Source: Paraescarpia echinospica (lineage: Eukaryota; Annelida; Polychaeta; Sabellida; Siboglinidae). Taken from it: DNA of 64,000 bases. Made by a program: the position numbers and the translations under genes. Below the pieces are notes generated by a model. The model saw only the letters and a program-made list of their open reading frames with translations, did no database searches and was not told the DNA's origin. The stretch is taken from NCBI GenBank assembly GCA_020002185.1, contig CM034537.1, forward strand, positions 14,043,905 to 14,107,904. The letters run 5' to 3'. Shown here piece by piece: positions 41,588 to 54,500 of this stretch (positions within the stretch are counted from its first letter, which is position 1; each line of letters opens with the position of its first letter).

Positions 41588-42060
41588 GCACACACATACA
41601 CACACACCTACGTTCACACAGTACACACACGCACGCGCGCGTGCACACACATACACTCGTCACGCACACACATACATTACATACACGCATGCACGTACGC
41701 CCGTGCATTCACACATACCGGTACATACGTACGTACGTACGTACGTACATATACATCCATATACATACATACCTACATACATACCTATACGCACGCACGC
41801 ACGCACACACACAGACACACATACTACACACATACACACACACATACATACATACATACATAGATATACATGCATACATACATGCATACATACATACATA
41901 CATGCATACATACATACATGGGTGCATGCATACATACATTAACACGCACGCACACACACATGCACACATACACACCTATACGTACGTACGTACATACGTA
42001 CGTAATATATATAATATATATATATATATACACTAACACGCACGCACACACACACGCACA
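41040..42060. repeat. Compound microsatellite (CATA, CACA, CACG, ACGT)
   Basis: Nearly continuous arrays of 2- and 4-bp units over 1 kb. They create long His/Thr- or Cys/Val-rich open frames on both strands, which are artefacts. Confidence 0.95.
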
Positions 42061-42232
42061 CATGCGCATAATGATGTCATGTGTGAGCGTGCATCTATAA
42101 TACTATATAGCCTTAGGCCTATATATAGACATTATATTATACTAAGTGTTCATTGTTTTTTATAATGTTGAACTCGGTCAAGACGCGTCTATTAGAATGC
42201 ATTCATTGTCATTGCTAGGTAGCCGAGTACTT
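41856..42232. repeat. Tandem segmental duplication, copy A
   Basis: A CATA array, a CACG array and an ATAT run are followed by unique sequence running from GTGTGAGCGTGCATCTATAA to GCTAGGTAGCCGAGTACTT. All of this recurs at 42244-42665. Confidence 0.85.
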
Positions 42233-42243
42233 ACGAATACATA

Positions 42244-42665
42244 CATAGATATTCATGCATACATACATGCATACATACATGCATACATACATACATACAT
42301 GGGTGCATGCATACATACATACACACGCACGCACGCACACACGCACACATACACACCTATACGTACGTACATACGTACATTATATATATATATATATATA
42401 CATACACATTAACACGCACGCACGCACGCACCTATACGTACGTACGTACATAATATATATATATACACTAACACGCACGCACACGCACACATGCGCATAT
42501 TGATGTCGTGTGTGAGTGTGCATCTATAATACTATATAGCCTTAGGCCTATATATATAGACGTTATATTATACTATAAGTATTCATTGTTTTTTGTAATG
42601 TTGAACTCGGTCAAGACGCGTCTATTAGAATGCATTCATTGTCATTGCTAGGTAGCCGAGTACTT
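42244..42665. repeat. Tandem segmental duplication, copy B
   Basis: Same order of arrays and same unique tail as copy A, with about ten substitutions or small indels in the 160-bp unique tail (for example AGCGTG changed to AGTGTG and an extra AT in the ATATAT run). Confidence 0.85.
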
Positions 42666-43396
42666 TCTCCGTATTACCATGCATAACACAGTGCACTTGT
42701 ACACTAGTAGGCTATTAGTAGAACCAACGTAATTACTACCAATTAAGAATACAGAGCAGGTAGACAGGTCACAGTCTAATATACGATGTGGCATTACCCA
42801 TGCCATGGCCATGATATATGCATGTCAGCTTTTTATGTTAGAACAACGACCTGTTGTTCACCAATAACGCTACAGTAAACAAGCTGATGCAGAAAACAAT
42901 GCCGACTAGGCGTTGTCGTGAGAGGATTAATTTGATTTCACTCTTTCTAAGCCTCCTGACCATTGTTTTGCATCCACCTGTTTGCTAGGCAACGTGCCGA
43001 GTGAACCGTGCAAACAGTGCGTATCGCAACAACCACACGGCAGGCCTTCCGCGTAAGCCATACTACTACGCAAATATAGTCCCTATGGATACCGATTTAT
43101 ACTTTATCATAGTACCAGAATAAAATGTAAAACAATTATATTTATGTATAACATTAAAGTTAATTACGCTTATAATATATGGTCTTTAATTTATCAGTAC
43201 ATTTATGTAATGTTAGTCCTTAGCAACGTGTGTCAATGCGCATGCGATATGGTCCTTAACAACTGGCCTAGCCATTTTGTACACAGAGTAGAAACGATTC
43301 ACTTGACTACTCGGTGTGTTCGGTCTGGTAGTGTGTTGGTAGTTCTTCCCGGCGTCGGTTAGTTTATACTCGATATACTGGCCAGTCAACAGGAAA
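42666..43396 (+). promoter_or_regulatory. CFAP20 upstream region
   Basis: 730 bp without coding signature between the duplicated microsatellites and the CFAP20 start. It contains a strong X-box-like site and two CCTTARCAAC half-site-like repeats (43216-43227 and 43251-43263). Confidence 0.5.
42980..42993. promoter_or_regulatory. X-box-like (RFX) site upstream of CFAP20
   Basis: GTTTGCTAGGCAAC contains a perfect GGCAAC half-site; its reverse complement reads GTTGCCTAGCAAAC, one inserted base away from GTTGCCTAGCAAC. It lies about 400 bp upstream of the ATG of a ciliary gene. Function is inferred. Confidence 0.45.
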
Positions 43397-45966
43397 ATGT
43401 TTAAGAACACATTCCAGAGTGGATTCTTATCAATCCTATACAGCATCGGAAGTAAACCGCTACAAATTTGGGACAAAAAGGTAAGAACTGAAGAAGACAG
43501 TTAAGTGTTCGCTGACACGACCATGTGAATATTCTGTAGCAACGACACGGCATGGCGATGTGATTGCTATACAATATAAGTTTTAGTGCGCATATGCCAT
43601 CGCATTATTATTAACAGTATTCTGTAGTAGTTCACGTACCATAGTGCATGATTCATGTGCGATTATAATTGCTAAATTTACAGTGGTTTATGTCAGTTGT
43701 CAGTGTCAAATTGGTCTTCCCTCGCAGGTTAGCAACGCGAGTTCCCGTTGACCTACTTTCTCATTTCGTTGGTTGCCGGCGAAACAACACAGTTGTTACA
43801 CCGTTTGTCTACTAAATAGCATCGTTGCCGTTTATTTTTATTATTCCAATATTTGTATCGATGTATTATGTAATATTAAATGGGCGTGGCGTATCCAAGT
43901 GAGAGTTCTAATTAAATGTAGGCCTCTGATTCCTAGATTATTTGGATCTATTTTTTATTGACTGAATCATGATTCTTGCCGCCATAAATTATGCCCACCC
44001 CAGGGATATTGTCAAATAATGTTGACACCTTTATAATAATTATAAATATTAACTTTCTACCTGTATGTGTAGACTAGGAAATACACCATGAATTATGTTT
44101 TATAATATGTAGGCCTAAATGTAACTATACAACTTCAATAATTATACATGTCATTATATTTATATATATGTGCAGTATAATAACTACTATTTACGTCCGT
44201 AAAATTATAAACTTTCTTATTGAAGGCGTCCATAGCAACGGGTGGTGTCATTCAGTATGCATAATTAATCAGCCTTTAGCATCCCATAGGGTTAACAACA
44301 TCTTAACATTGATGAGTCAGTGATGATTAATTAATTGATGATGGTTTACATGCTAATAATAATTATTATTTATCCTCTTCACTATCTCAGGATATGCTTT
44401 GTCTCCCTTTAGTTTTTATAATATTTGTTCGTTTTTTATTTTCAACGTGTACTTTCGTGTTTCAGGTAAGAAATGGACACATCAAGCGGATTACAGACAA
44501 TGATATTCAGTCTCTGGTGTTGGAGATCATCGGGACGAACGTGAGGTATGTACAGTTGCAACATCCTCTATACATGTACTGCTAACCGTTCTTTTTGGCC
44601 AGTAAATGTTGGATCATAATTTTGAAACTGGGCATGTTGTTTCCACGAAGGCCGTGATATAATAGCAATATTTTAGTGTATTTTTTACATGTAGTCCAAT
44701 TAAAATTTTTATTTTTCTGACGACAAGTTGTAGTAGGTCAAATGGAGAAATGGTTCATTAGTGTTTGTAATGTGCAGTTCTGTGTACCAGGGTGTTACTG
44801 AGTGTGTATTTTATCTTCAGCACGACATACATCACATGTCCTGCAGAGTCGAAGAAGACATTGGGCATCAAGCTGCCCTTCCTTGTGATGATCATCAAAA
44901 ACATGAAGAAATACTTCACGTTTGAAGTACAGGTACGTTTCTATCACTCGTAGGAGTGCCCCTTACAATGTCAGAACTACATTTTTGTTATGTCACTGGT
45001 ATCATTGAGATTCTTCGCAAGATTGTACTTATGTTCGAATGATCACATGATTTAGAATGGCTGTTGATGGTATAATATTACATATAATATTAGTCTTATC
45101 TACCACTAGTAACTAACACCACCTTGTGATACTTAGATAGTTACACCACAAAGCCATAGTTAACACTTGTTGCTGATGATTGTTCACAGGTATTAGATGA
45201 CAAGAATGTACGCCGACGGTTCCGTGCGAGCAACTACCAAAGTACGACCCGAGTGAAGCCGTTCATCTGCACGATGCCCATGCGACTCGACGATGGCTGG
45301 AATCAGATTCAGTTCAACTTATCAGACTTCACACGGCGTGCCTATGGAACAAACTACATTGAGACGCTCAGGGTTCAGGTGGGTTTTCTCTCCACTAGGT
45401 GCTTGCTGTGCATGCATATATAGGTTCTATAATCGCGGTAATCTTTGGCTAAACATATTAAGTTTAATTAAGCAAAGTGGAAGACCTTTTAATAAACTGG
45501 CTGGGAAGAATGATGGGTAAGAAAAATCGGGTAAAGGATTAATATGTTTTTAGAGTAAATTGAGAGGTTCATTTGGCAGAGGGGAAAAATGTTAAGTCTT
45601 TTTTTGTACTTATTCAAATATGTTGCTCTGGAAAAATTGCTGAACACATTTAGAAACGGGCTAGCACAGAAGAATGATTAATAATGGTGGTAATTGTAAA
45701 GTGGAAGAACCATGTACACCTGCTTTAAAACAAAAATTGTGTATGAAGATCTTAAAAATAAATATGTAATAAAAAAATGTAATAAAATTTGTACATATTG
45801 TTGATGAAGAACCAACTGTTATAAGATGTTTTTCAACTTGTTTCAGATCCATGCCAATTGCCGCATTCGCCGAGTATACTTCTCCGACCGACTGTACTCA
45901 GAGGATGAATTACCTGCGGAATTCAAACTCTATTTGCCAATACAAAAAGAAGGGAAGAAAATCTAG
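43397..45966 (+). CDS. CFAP20: Cilia- and flagella-associated protein 20
   Basis: Five exons, 43397-43480, 44466-44545, 44821-44932, 45190-45378 and 45847-45966, splice in phase to 194 aa; human CFAP20 has 193. The protein begins [20 protein letters not shown] and continues with [38 protein letters not shown], the basic [20 protein letters not shown] and [19 protein letters not shown]. Nearly every position matches vertebrate CFAP20 except the last few residues. In the family it is a microtubule inner protein at the inner junction of axonemal doublets and is needed for ciliary length and motility; vertebrate CFAP20 is also reported in the nucleus. It lies downstream of CK2-alpha on the same strand, as in vertebrates. 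Identification is certain. Confidence 0.97.
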
Positions 45967-46462
45967 CGGAACAATCATAATCATCGCATCTAGGTAACAC
46001 ACCACAAGACAGTTGTGTTTGTAAATGAACCGATTCGTTCCTAAGAGGAGCAATTTTGATGACACTGGTTTAACTCGTGTCTGATAATCACACCACTTGC
46101 AACAGCCTTCCGCTATCCTGGTAAGAAGATCTCCGAGGGGCATTGTTCACATACTAGATAGCTGCAGCTGGAACATTGGTTAATTCAGACTTGTTTTCAG
46201 GGGTATATTTTGATTATATAAAGAGAATTGCAGGAATGTTCCTTGCGTCGTCATACAGTTGCTAATTGTTTTGTAGAATCGGACGATCATTATAGTAAAG
46301 ACGGTGTGTGCGGAATGTGGCGCACTATGAGCAATCTGATGTGGCGGGAGAAGTCATTGTTTGTTTTACATATTCAGTTTGTAATGGAAATTACGCAATT
46401 GGACAATGTGCCAGACAGGCGAGGACTATGGTGTTGGCTCCTAATCTGTACAATTATCGCTC

Positions 46463-46468
46463 AATAAA
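46463..46468 (+). terminator. Candidate proximal poly(A) signal of CFAP20
   Basis: AATAAA about 500 bp after the stop. A second AATAAA at 46848-46853 has the classic GT-rich sequence after it and may be the distal site. Confidence 0.4.
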
Positions 46469-46847
46469 CACAGGTGCATGATGATGTAAATGTCTTCATG
46501 TATTCTACCGTGGCGTGAAATTCTCTTAAGTACCTATTCCGTAATCAACTAAATTTAATTACTGTCGGAGACATAGCAGCTTGATTTGTACGAACAATGC
46601 TGTTACTTATTAATTATTATGTTGTCAATCGAGTTGTCATTTGTACGGCCTCTTCTATGTTCTTGACATGTAAATTAACCGTGTTACATTCACACGGACG
46701 TAGCTGGTTCAGTCTAGAATGTTGCGTCCACTTCAGGGCTCATGTTTTGTGGCCCAGTAACGCTAACATTTATACTTGTTTGCACCGTTTATGAAATGGC
46801 AGTGTAGACAGAATACCAAATGTACACTACGTTATTTATACTAAGTC

Positions 46848-46853
46848 AATAAA
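46848..46853 (+). terminator. Candidate distal poly(A) signal of CFAP20
   Basis: AATAAA followed at once by TGTTGTTTTGT, a good downstream GU-rich element. It would give a 3' UTR of about 0.9 kb. Confidence 0.4.
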
Positions 46854-48508
46854 ATGTTGTTTTGTCTACTTAGTTGTTTTGTATCGTGATGTCTGGATGT
46901 TTATATTGTCATTCTAAACAGTAACAATTGGGTCTGTTGAACACTAGTATTTTGAATGTTTACTGTGCTAAAAAGCAACTTGTATATTTTCTTATGCATG
47001 TTTATTTGTTTTTTTTCACATAGTACAAAGGCTTTATTATTTCTTTGTTAAATTTGTGTTGCAATAATTTTAATAAATTTGGTTCCTCGATTACAGAACA
47101 CATCTGAAGCCCTGTTGTGACCGCTCCAACTTTATAATAGTTACACACACAACAATTACCCACATATAATTGGCCTGGATATTTTGTAATCAAATTATAC
47201 GAAGTAGTAGCATGAACCAGTAGAATTTTACCCTTCAGAACATTACCTATTTTCCCCGTTAGTATATTTTTTATTTCACCCTATTTTAATTCAATGCAAC
47301 TATTTTACCAACAATACAAGACTTGAAAGCACATTTTTAGAGTTGTTTTCATCCATTGAAAACATCTACTACCCTATTTTCAAAGCGTCCTCGTATATTC
47401 TGTGGGCAATCACTGGAGGCCACTTGTGGTTATTGCTACTTCTTAGGGGTGGTCTCGTCAGTTTGCAGAACAAAAGTAGTGTTTCATATTGGTTCAATCA
47501 TTCACATCCCACCAGTGCATGGTATGTGACAAGATTTATAAAGATTCAAAACAAAACTTCGGCGGATTCAACTGACATGCGTGGATGTTATATACACAGT
47601 AGTGTCATTGTGTACTAATATATGTTCCACTCGAATGGTGGCACCACTGTAGCAATTTATTTTCACTGCATGGTGATAACAAACCACCACCTGCCTCTGT
47701 AATGCAACCCCCCATACCCAATACAGTGGACCCTCACCTTTGGGACTGACCAAACGTGACCCGAATAGCAAGGTGACCATATTAGTGGGACTAATGTTCT
47801 ATACTTATGTGGAGATAATCTGGGACTGCTCCAGGGTGACCTTAATTGTGAGGTGGCTGTATCACTCAGGTGACCATAAAGTAAGGTTCCACTGCATTAA
47901 TTTTCTTCACATTGGACTGACTATACAATTTGCGCGACATGACATCTTGCATGTTGAAACACAGATTAGAATGCATTAGAGTAAATTTACTAAGAAGAGT
48001 GAAGTAGCCATAATAAAGGAAGATCAAAGGAAGTTTGTATGTAATAAACTGCATATAGACATTACCCCATGATAACATATAATACACGACTAGGCTGTTT
48101 GGGCCTTCCGAATTCTTTCTCTGCCATGCAAGTCCATACCATTTTATTTTCAATGACAAAAAGCTACCAACATTATATTTTATTTTGTGAACACACTATA
48201 ATTTTATGATACATGTACTACAATAATAGCAAATAAACATATATATATTATATACAGTGAAGTATTTAAAAATGTTACAAATATTGCAATAATACCATAT
48301 GTAAGTTATTTTGAAATTACAAAATATTTACAATAACGTGATTATAAATAATGCTAAAGAAATTGTGACCCTACAGCCTTTTGTAAATAACACGTTAATA
48401 ACGTGACGTTATGCCATTATATTTCTGTTCAACTGCATCTATGCTGCTAGCATGAGTTCCTGAAGTGGTACATGTTGCCAATGCTTCATTCCAGTTGTCT
48501 TGTAGACT
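46854..48508. other. Intergenic between convergent CFAP20 and TINF2-like genes
   Basis: AT-rich sequence that must include the 3' UTR of the minus-strand gene. A minus-strand AATAAA (plus-strand TTTATT near 48180) would fit its end. Apart from the small TIR element at 47724 I see nothing. Confidence 0.45.
47724..47894. mobile_element. Small TIR element, pogo/Tigger-like ends
   Basis: A segment of about 171 bp beginning CAGTGGACCCTCACCTT and ending AAGGTTCCACTG, with internal GGTGACC repeats. The ends resemble pogo/Tigger non-autonomous elements, and TA precedes the left end. A related unit lies at 59209. Confidence 0.4.
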
Positions 48509-51500
48509 TCACGAGAACAGTTTCACATGTTGACTTCGAACTCTCATATCAAGTTTCTGTAATGGCAAATAAAGATGTAAACCATGCAGTCAAATACACG
48601 TTTCGACCAAAACATCGATGCGAGTCGAATTTTCTAGTTGTGAAATGATAAATTTTCGGTATTTATTTATTCTTCCAACTTGATGAACATTTTCACACAC
48701 TCTATCTTCACATTTGTAATTAAGAGCTGTATTGGTTGGACAGGCTGTTATATACCAGGTCTTACTTGTCACAACGTTGATCCAGTACTCAAATAACATA
48801 TGAGCCAATATGTTTTTGATTAACCATCACTGTTATAAAGGCCCCCTCAAGTTATCTGATGACCTGTTTCTTATTAAAATACCCTGGGACGCTGAATAAA
48901 TAACCAAACATCCCCCACATAGTGCTTAACATATTTTGTGGCTTGGCGAATTTATGCGACCAGTCATAACTGAATTAACTCAAAAGCAATTTAGCGTCTG
49001 GGAATGAAATCGTTCTCCATGACCAACCTTGTTTCTATAGAGCTTCACGACACATTCTTTGATGAGAGGATCTTTGAGATATTGCTCCAGAGGAGGCAGC
49101 AGTATCGTCTCTGTTGTGGTGTCCGACTGCAAGGCACAGATGTCACATTTTTAGAAGAACAACACAACAGCATCAATATTTTGTTACCAAGAATATGCTG
49201 GTGAAGATTAAAATAAGTATGCAATGACAGTGACGTGTTTGGTCTATCCTAGGCTACACAGCAGTGACAGTGAGGTGTTTGGTCTATCCTAGGCTACACA
49301 GCAGTGACAGTGAGGTGTTTGGTCTATCCTAGGCTACACAGCAGTGACAGTGAGGTGTTTGGTCTATCCTAGGCTACACAGCAGTGACAGTGAGGTGTTT
49401 GGTCTATCCTAGGCTACACAGCAGTGACAGTGAGGTGTTTGGTCTATCCTAGGCTACACAGCAGTGACAGTGAGGTGTTTGGTCTATCCTAGGCTACACA
49501 GCAGTGACAGTGAGGTGTTTGGTCTATCCTAGGCTACACAGCAGTGACAGTGAGGTGTTTGGTCTATCCTAGGCTACACAGCAGTGACAGTGAGGTGTTT
49601 GGTCTATCCTAGGCTACACAGCAGTGACAGTGAGGTGTTTGGTCTATCCTAGGCTACACAGCAGTGACAGTGAGGTGTTTGGTCTATCCTAGGCTACACA
49701 GCAGTGACAGTGAGGTGTTTGGTCTATCCTAGGCTACACAGCAGTGATCCTAGGCTACACAGCAGTGACAGTGAGGTGTTTGGTCTATCCTAGGCTACAC
49801 AGCAGTGACAGTGAGGTGTTTGGTCTATCCTAGGCTACACAGCAGTGACAGTGAGGTGTTTGGTCATCCTAGGCTACACAGCAGTGACAGTGAGGTGTTT
49901 GGTCTATCCTAGGCTACACAGCAGTGACAGTGAGGTGTTTGGTCTATCCTAGGCTACACAGCAGTGACAGTGAGGTGTTTGGTCTATCCTAGGCTACACA
50001 GCAGTGACAGTGAGGTGTTTGGTCTATCCTAGGCTACACAGCAGTGACAGTGAGGTGTTTGGTCTATCCTAGGCTACACAGCAGTGACAGTGAGGTGTTT
50101 GGTCTATCCTGAGGCTACACAGCAGTGACAGTGAGGTGTTTGGTCTATCCTAGGCTACACAGCAGTGACAGTGAGGTGTTTGGTCTATCCTAGGCTACAC
50201 AGCAGTGACAGTGAGTGTTTGGTCTATCCTAGGCTACACAGCAGTGACAGTGAGGTGTTTGGTCTATCCTAGGCTACACAGCAGTGACAGTGAGGTGTTT
50301 GGTCTATCCTAGGCTACACAGCAGTGACAGTGAGGTGTTTGGTCTATCCTAGGCTACACAGCAGTGACAGTGAGGTGTTTGGTCTATCCTAGGCTACACA
50401 GCAGTGACAGTGAGGTGTTTGGTCTATCCTAGGCTACACAGCAGTGACAGTGAGGTGTTTGGTCTATCCTAGGCTACACAGCAGTGACAGTGAGGTGTTT
50501 GGTCTATCCTAGGCTACACAGCAGTGACAGTGAGGTGTTTGGTCTATCCTAGGCTACACAGCAGTGACAGTGAGGTGTTTGGTCTATCCTAGGCTACACA
50601 GCAGTGACAGTGAGGTGTTTGGTCTATCCTAGGCTACACAGCAGTGACAGTGAGGTGTTTGGTCTATCCTAGGCCACACAGCAGTGACAGTGTCATTTCT
50701 TTCCCAGGTACGTGAAATCAGATATCAATAATATTTGTGTAAACTAAAATCCAAGTACTTTAAAAGTACTATCTTATACTGATAGACTCAGTGTTAACTA
50801 GAAGCACACTGAGCCAGTATTTACACATAGTTGCAGCTAGACTTAAATACAGAATAGAAAAGCTAGAATGTTTAGAGCAAGACATTTGAGAGCACAACAG
50901 GATAAACCACAACTTGTCAGAGGTGAAGCACTGTCGAGGGCCCTGGACATCCTAGCATAACAGTTCTCCCTACCTACTACAACATGGCCTTCACAGCACA
51001 CCAATTTTTTTCATTTAGAACTGCATATAACAATTTAATTTCAGACTATTCAGTTGCATTTCCTAAGTTCATGCATCATCCAATTCGGTGTCCCCTTGGT
51101 ATTGTGTCATGTTTTCTCTTCTGTTTGAATGCTTTGTTGAACATTTTTGTTTGGTTGGCAGCTACAATTGGCAATGAACCTGGTTGGCATGTTACAATGC
51201 TGGGTAAACATCTTAGGTTTAAGAAAACTGACACAATACCGCATTGTCACAGAATTGTGCGATGCATGAACTTGGGACACTCTAGTATACACCTTGCATG
51301 GTCACCCACTAGTTTGTCAGTTGTCATGATTCCATGTCACACAGACTTATTATCACCTGCATTTATTTCACTCCAAAGCTATGAAGTCTGTGTCCCAAAA
51401 CTGTTTTGTGGAGGCCTCCATAAATTTCTTATTTTGTGGAGGCCCCTGGGCAACTGCCCCGTCTGCCCCGCCCTAAATCTGGCACCGTCAAGTACTTACA

Positions 51501-54500
51501 TTAATGGTGGTATCGGAACCTTGTAGAAGTATCTTGGACAGGTTACAGTCGGAGTATGAATCACTGACGAGAGACAGAGATGTGGACTCCTCTTTCCCAC
51601 GGCATGCTGGGAACAGCAACGTCAACAATGATGGATCCAGTATGTCGTTGTTTGTCTACGTCACAAAGTCATGTGCATGACCTGGTCAAGCTTTGCCTCA
51701 CCAACAGTGTTTACAACAGTAATATATGACATCTGCTAGATCAATCTTACTGACATCCAGTTCTTGTTTCAACAACTTTGCCTTATATTTCCGTCATAAA
51801 GAAAACCATTTGAAGCCGGAATTCCAACAACACATACAACAGAATGTCCAAACAGTCCACGTGTTCAACATCCATTTTGGACGGCTTGATGGACCTTTGT
51901 TAGGCAACAGGTCATGTGATGGATAGGTCAATGTCACATGTTCATTCAGAAGCTGTAGTATTTTTGCCAGACACATCAAACCATGTAAGTGTCAGAGAAC
52001 ACACACACTGGTGATACTGCTGAAGTATTGGAGTAAACAAACTATAGGACCACACATAGTAGTTGCAAAGCTTACATAAGACTACACATAAGTATGTATA
52101 AGATTATAATAGTCACAATGCTTACACATAAGACTACAAGTAACAGTCACAATGTTTACACATAAGACTACATGTAACAGTCACAATGCTTACACATAAG
52201 ACTACAAGTAACAGTCACAATGTTTACACATAAGACTACATGTAACAGTCACAATGCTTACACATAAGACTACAAGTAACAGTCACAATGTTTACACATA
52301 AGACTACATGTAACAGTCACAATGCTTACACATAAGACTACAAGTAACAGTCACAATGTTTACACATAAGACTACATGTAACAATAAAAATGTTTACACA
52401 TAAGACTACATGTAACAATAAAAATGCTTACCTGGTACATATAAAACTACATGTAACATGCTTAGGTATAAGACTGCACAGAACAGAAAAAATGATAAAC
52501 CTGGTATATGTATAAGACTGCAGAGTTGAAGTATAAGTCTACAGATGACAGTCACAGCATATCGGTGAAAGAAGTAAAACGGAACAGTGGCAGACAGAAT
52601 GAGAATATACACAAAGAAGTGTGCAGCTGTCCCAGTACTTATCAGACAGTAACGAGTATGGTTTGGGATATATGCAAGTATACGTGGTTGATGATTGAGA
52701 CTGCTGTACATGAAGCACTGACCGAGTGTACAGGGTGGCAACTCTAGAACTATCTCCTTGTTCCACCGGGCTGTTACAGGCCAGTCTGGCTGTGTCAACA
52801 TGGCTGTAGTCTGAAAGTCAATATCACACAGTTACACCAATATGTGTGTGTCTGTTTGTGGATATGTGTGGTGTTGTGTGTGATGTGTATGGATATGTTA
52901 GCGTTTTCATCCTTTTAGCTTTTGATGGATTATTCTGACCTTTTGAAACTAAAGGAAATCCTTAATTTGTTTATAATTCCCTGTTAAGGGTTTTATCTTC
53001 TGTTTTTATCAGTTTTAAGGTTCATGACAGGTGGTAGATGGACATAAACTGACTGCTCAAATTTATGTAATGACAAACACAACTTTTGAATACTCTGGGA
53101 AACCGTCTTGTGTGTACGCAGCATCATCCAGAGGATGGACACTATTGCGAATAATTCATGAATTATTCCCTTTATGATGGCATTGAGAGGAGTATATACA
53201 AAGCTTTGTTTCAATGCATGTGTTTCTGTTTGCTCCTCGTTTGAGCAAGATTACCAAGGTCAGTTCTGTACTAGTGATGGCACAGTCAGCGAAACAAGGG
53301 TTTATGTAACGTGTAATAGCAAAAAAGCATCATATTTGTGACCTTTTGACATACAAAACATGAACACATAAAGAAGACGACTAAAGAGTTGTACATGACA
53401 TTGTGAAAGGTGCCACCTTTTGAAAGAAATTCACAAAAAGGACACTTGTTACAACTAACTATTGTGACAACCAGCCTCGCTCACCCCCACACCAATGTAC
53501 ATGCACATTACACTCGGGACAGGTCTATTCTTCAACAAGTAGGATTTAGGTACACTTGACCAATCTCGGTATTTCTATACACATTAATGTATCTAACATT
53601 CAAGATAGGCGAACAGCAACCAACAGAGACACAGGCTGCAATTTTCCCCTGATTTTCTTAGAAGTTGCAACTACTATCATGGGACGATCACCAATAATGT
53701 TACATGACCACGGAGATTGGCACAGTGGACACCATGAGGGTGTTGAAAGCTCCATTAAGCCAACACAAGATTCAGACAGGTAACTACTTCCTAATCAAAT
53801 GTAACCAACATGTTTGTTTTTTCAACTTTCCACATAAGACATGTGTTTATATGACTCTAAGACTCACCCAGGAGGTGTCAGTGCAGTCACATGTGACAAA
53901 GCCGACGGCAGACTCTGCTTGAGACCCTTCTTGTTGTGAAACTTGCGACCCTTCTAGTTGTGACTTTTGCAAATGTGACCGTTGCTGTCGTGACACATTA
54001 TTTTGTGACCTTTCCGGTTGTGACCCTTCAGGCTGTGAAAGGATCAATGACCATTCCTCTTGTGACTCATCAGAATGTGACTGGTCTGCTTGTGACCCTT
54101 CCTCGTCCATTGTTCTCTCTCTGCTACAGTTTGCCCCGACACTGCTATGTTTACCTGTCCTGCAGGGGTTGTCCAGGCGGGGTATCTGAGACTGAGTGGG
54201 GGAAGAAACCGTGCTGTACCCAGGAATCTGTGACTGAGTGGGCTGTTGGGATGACACAAGGCTGTAGCCAGGATTGCTGTCACTGCCTGACCCGGCCTGT
54301 AGACACTGACTGTTAGAGCTCTCAGACTGGGTGCTGGAAACAACCATTGAGACCCAGTTAGTATGAGAGACCTGCCAGCCAAGCAATACAACTACCAGAG
54401 GACATAAGTTGAAATTCAGTATACCATACTCTAGGACATACATACATGTTCATTCATTCTTCCCCTCAGCTGTAAGTCGTTAGAATCCCATCCAATACGT

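Noticed and set aside
41281..42036. Plus-strand open frame of 251 codons rich in His, Thr and Tyr
   Set aside because: It is a pure translation of CATA/CACA/CACG microsatellites; similar frames are open on both strands.
50984..51526. Plus-strand open frame of 180 codons with hydrophobic stretches
   Set aside because: It runs antisense through a TINF2-like exon (51500-51655) and its own intron. It has no domain signature and no splice or polyadenylation context, and its Pro/Cys-rich end looks like repeat-derived sequence.
53680..53790. Additional TINF2-like exon just after 53868
   Set aside because: Stop codons and lack of a paired acceptor and donor; the flanking exons already join in phase.
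48509..53868. TRF1/TRF2 instead of TIN2 for the minus-strand gene
   Set aside because: TRF proteins end in a Myb/telobox domain. None of the C-terminal exons has one, and the helix motifs match TIN2 better.
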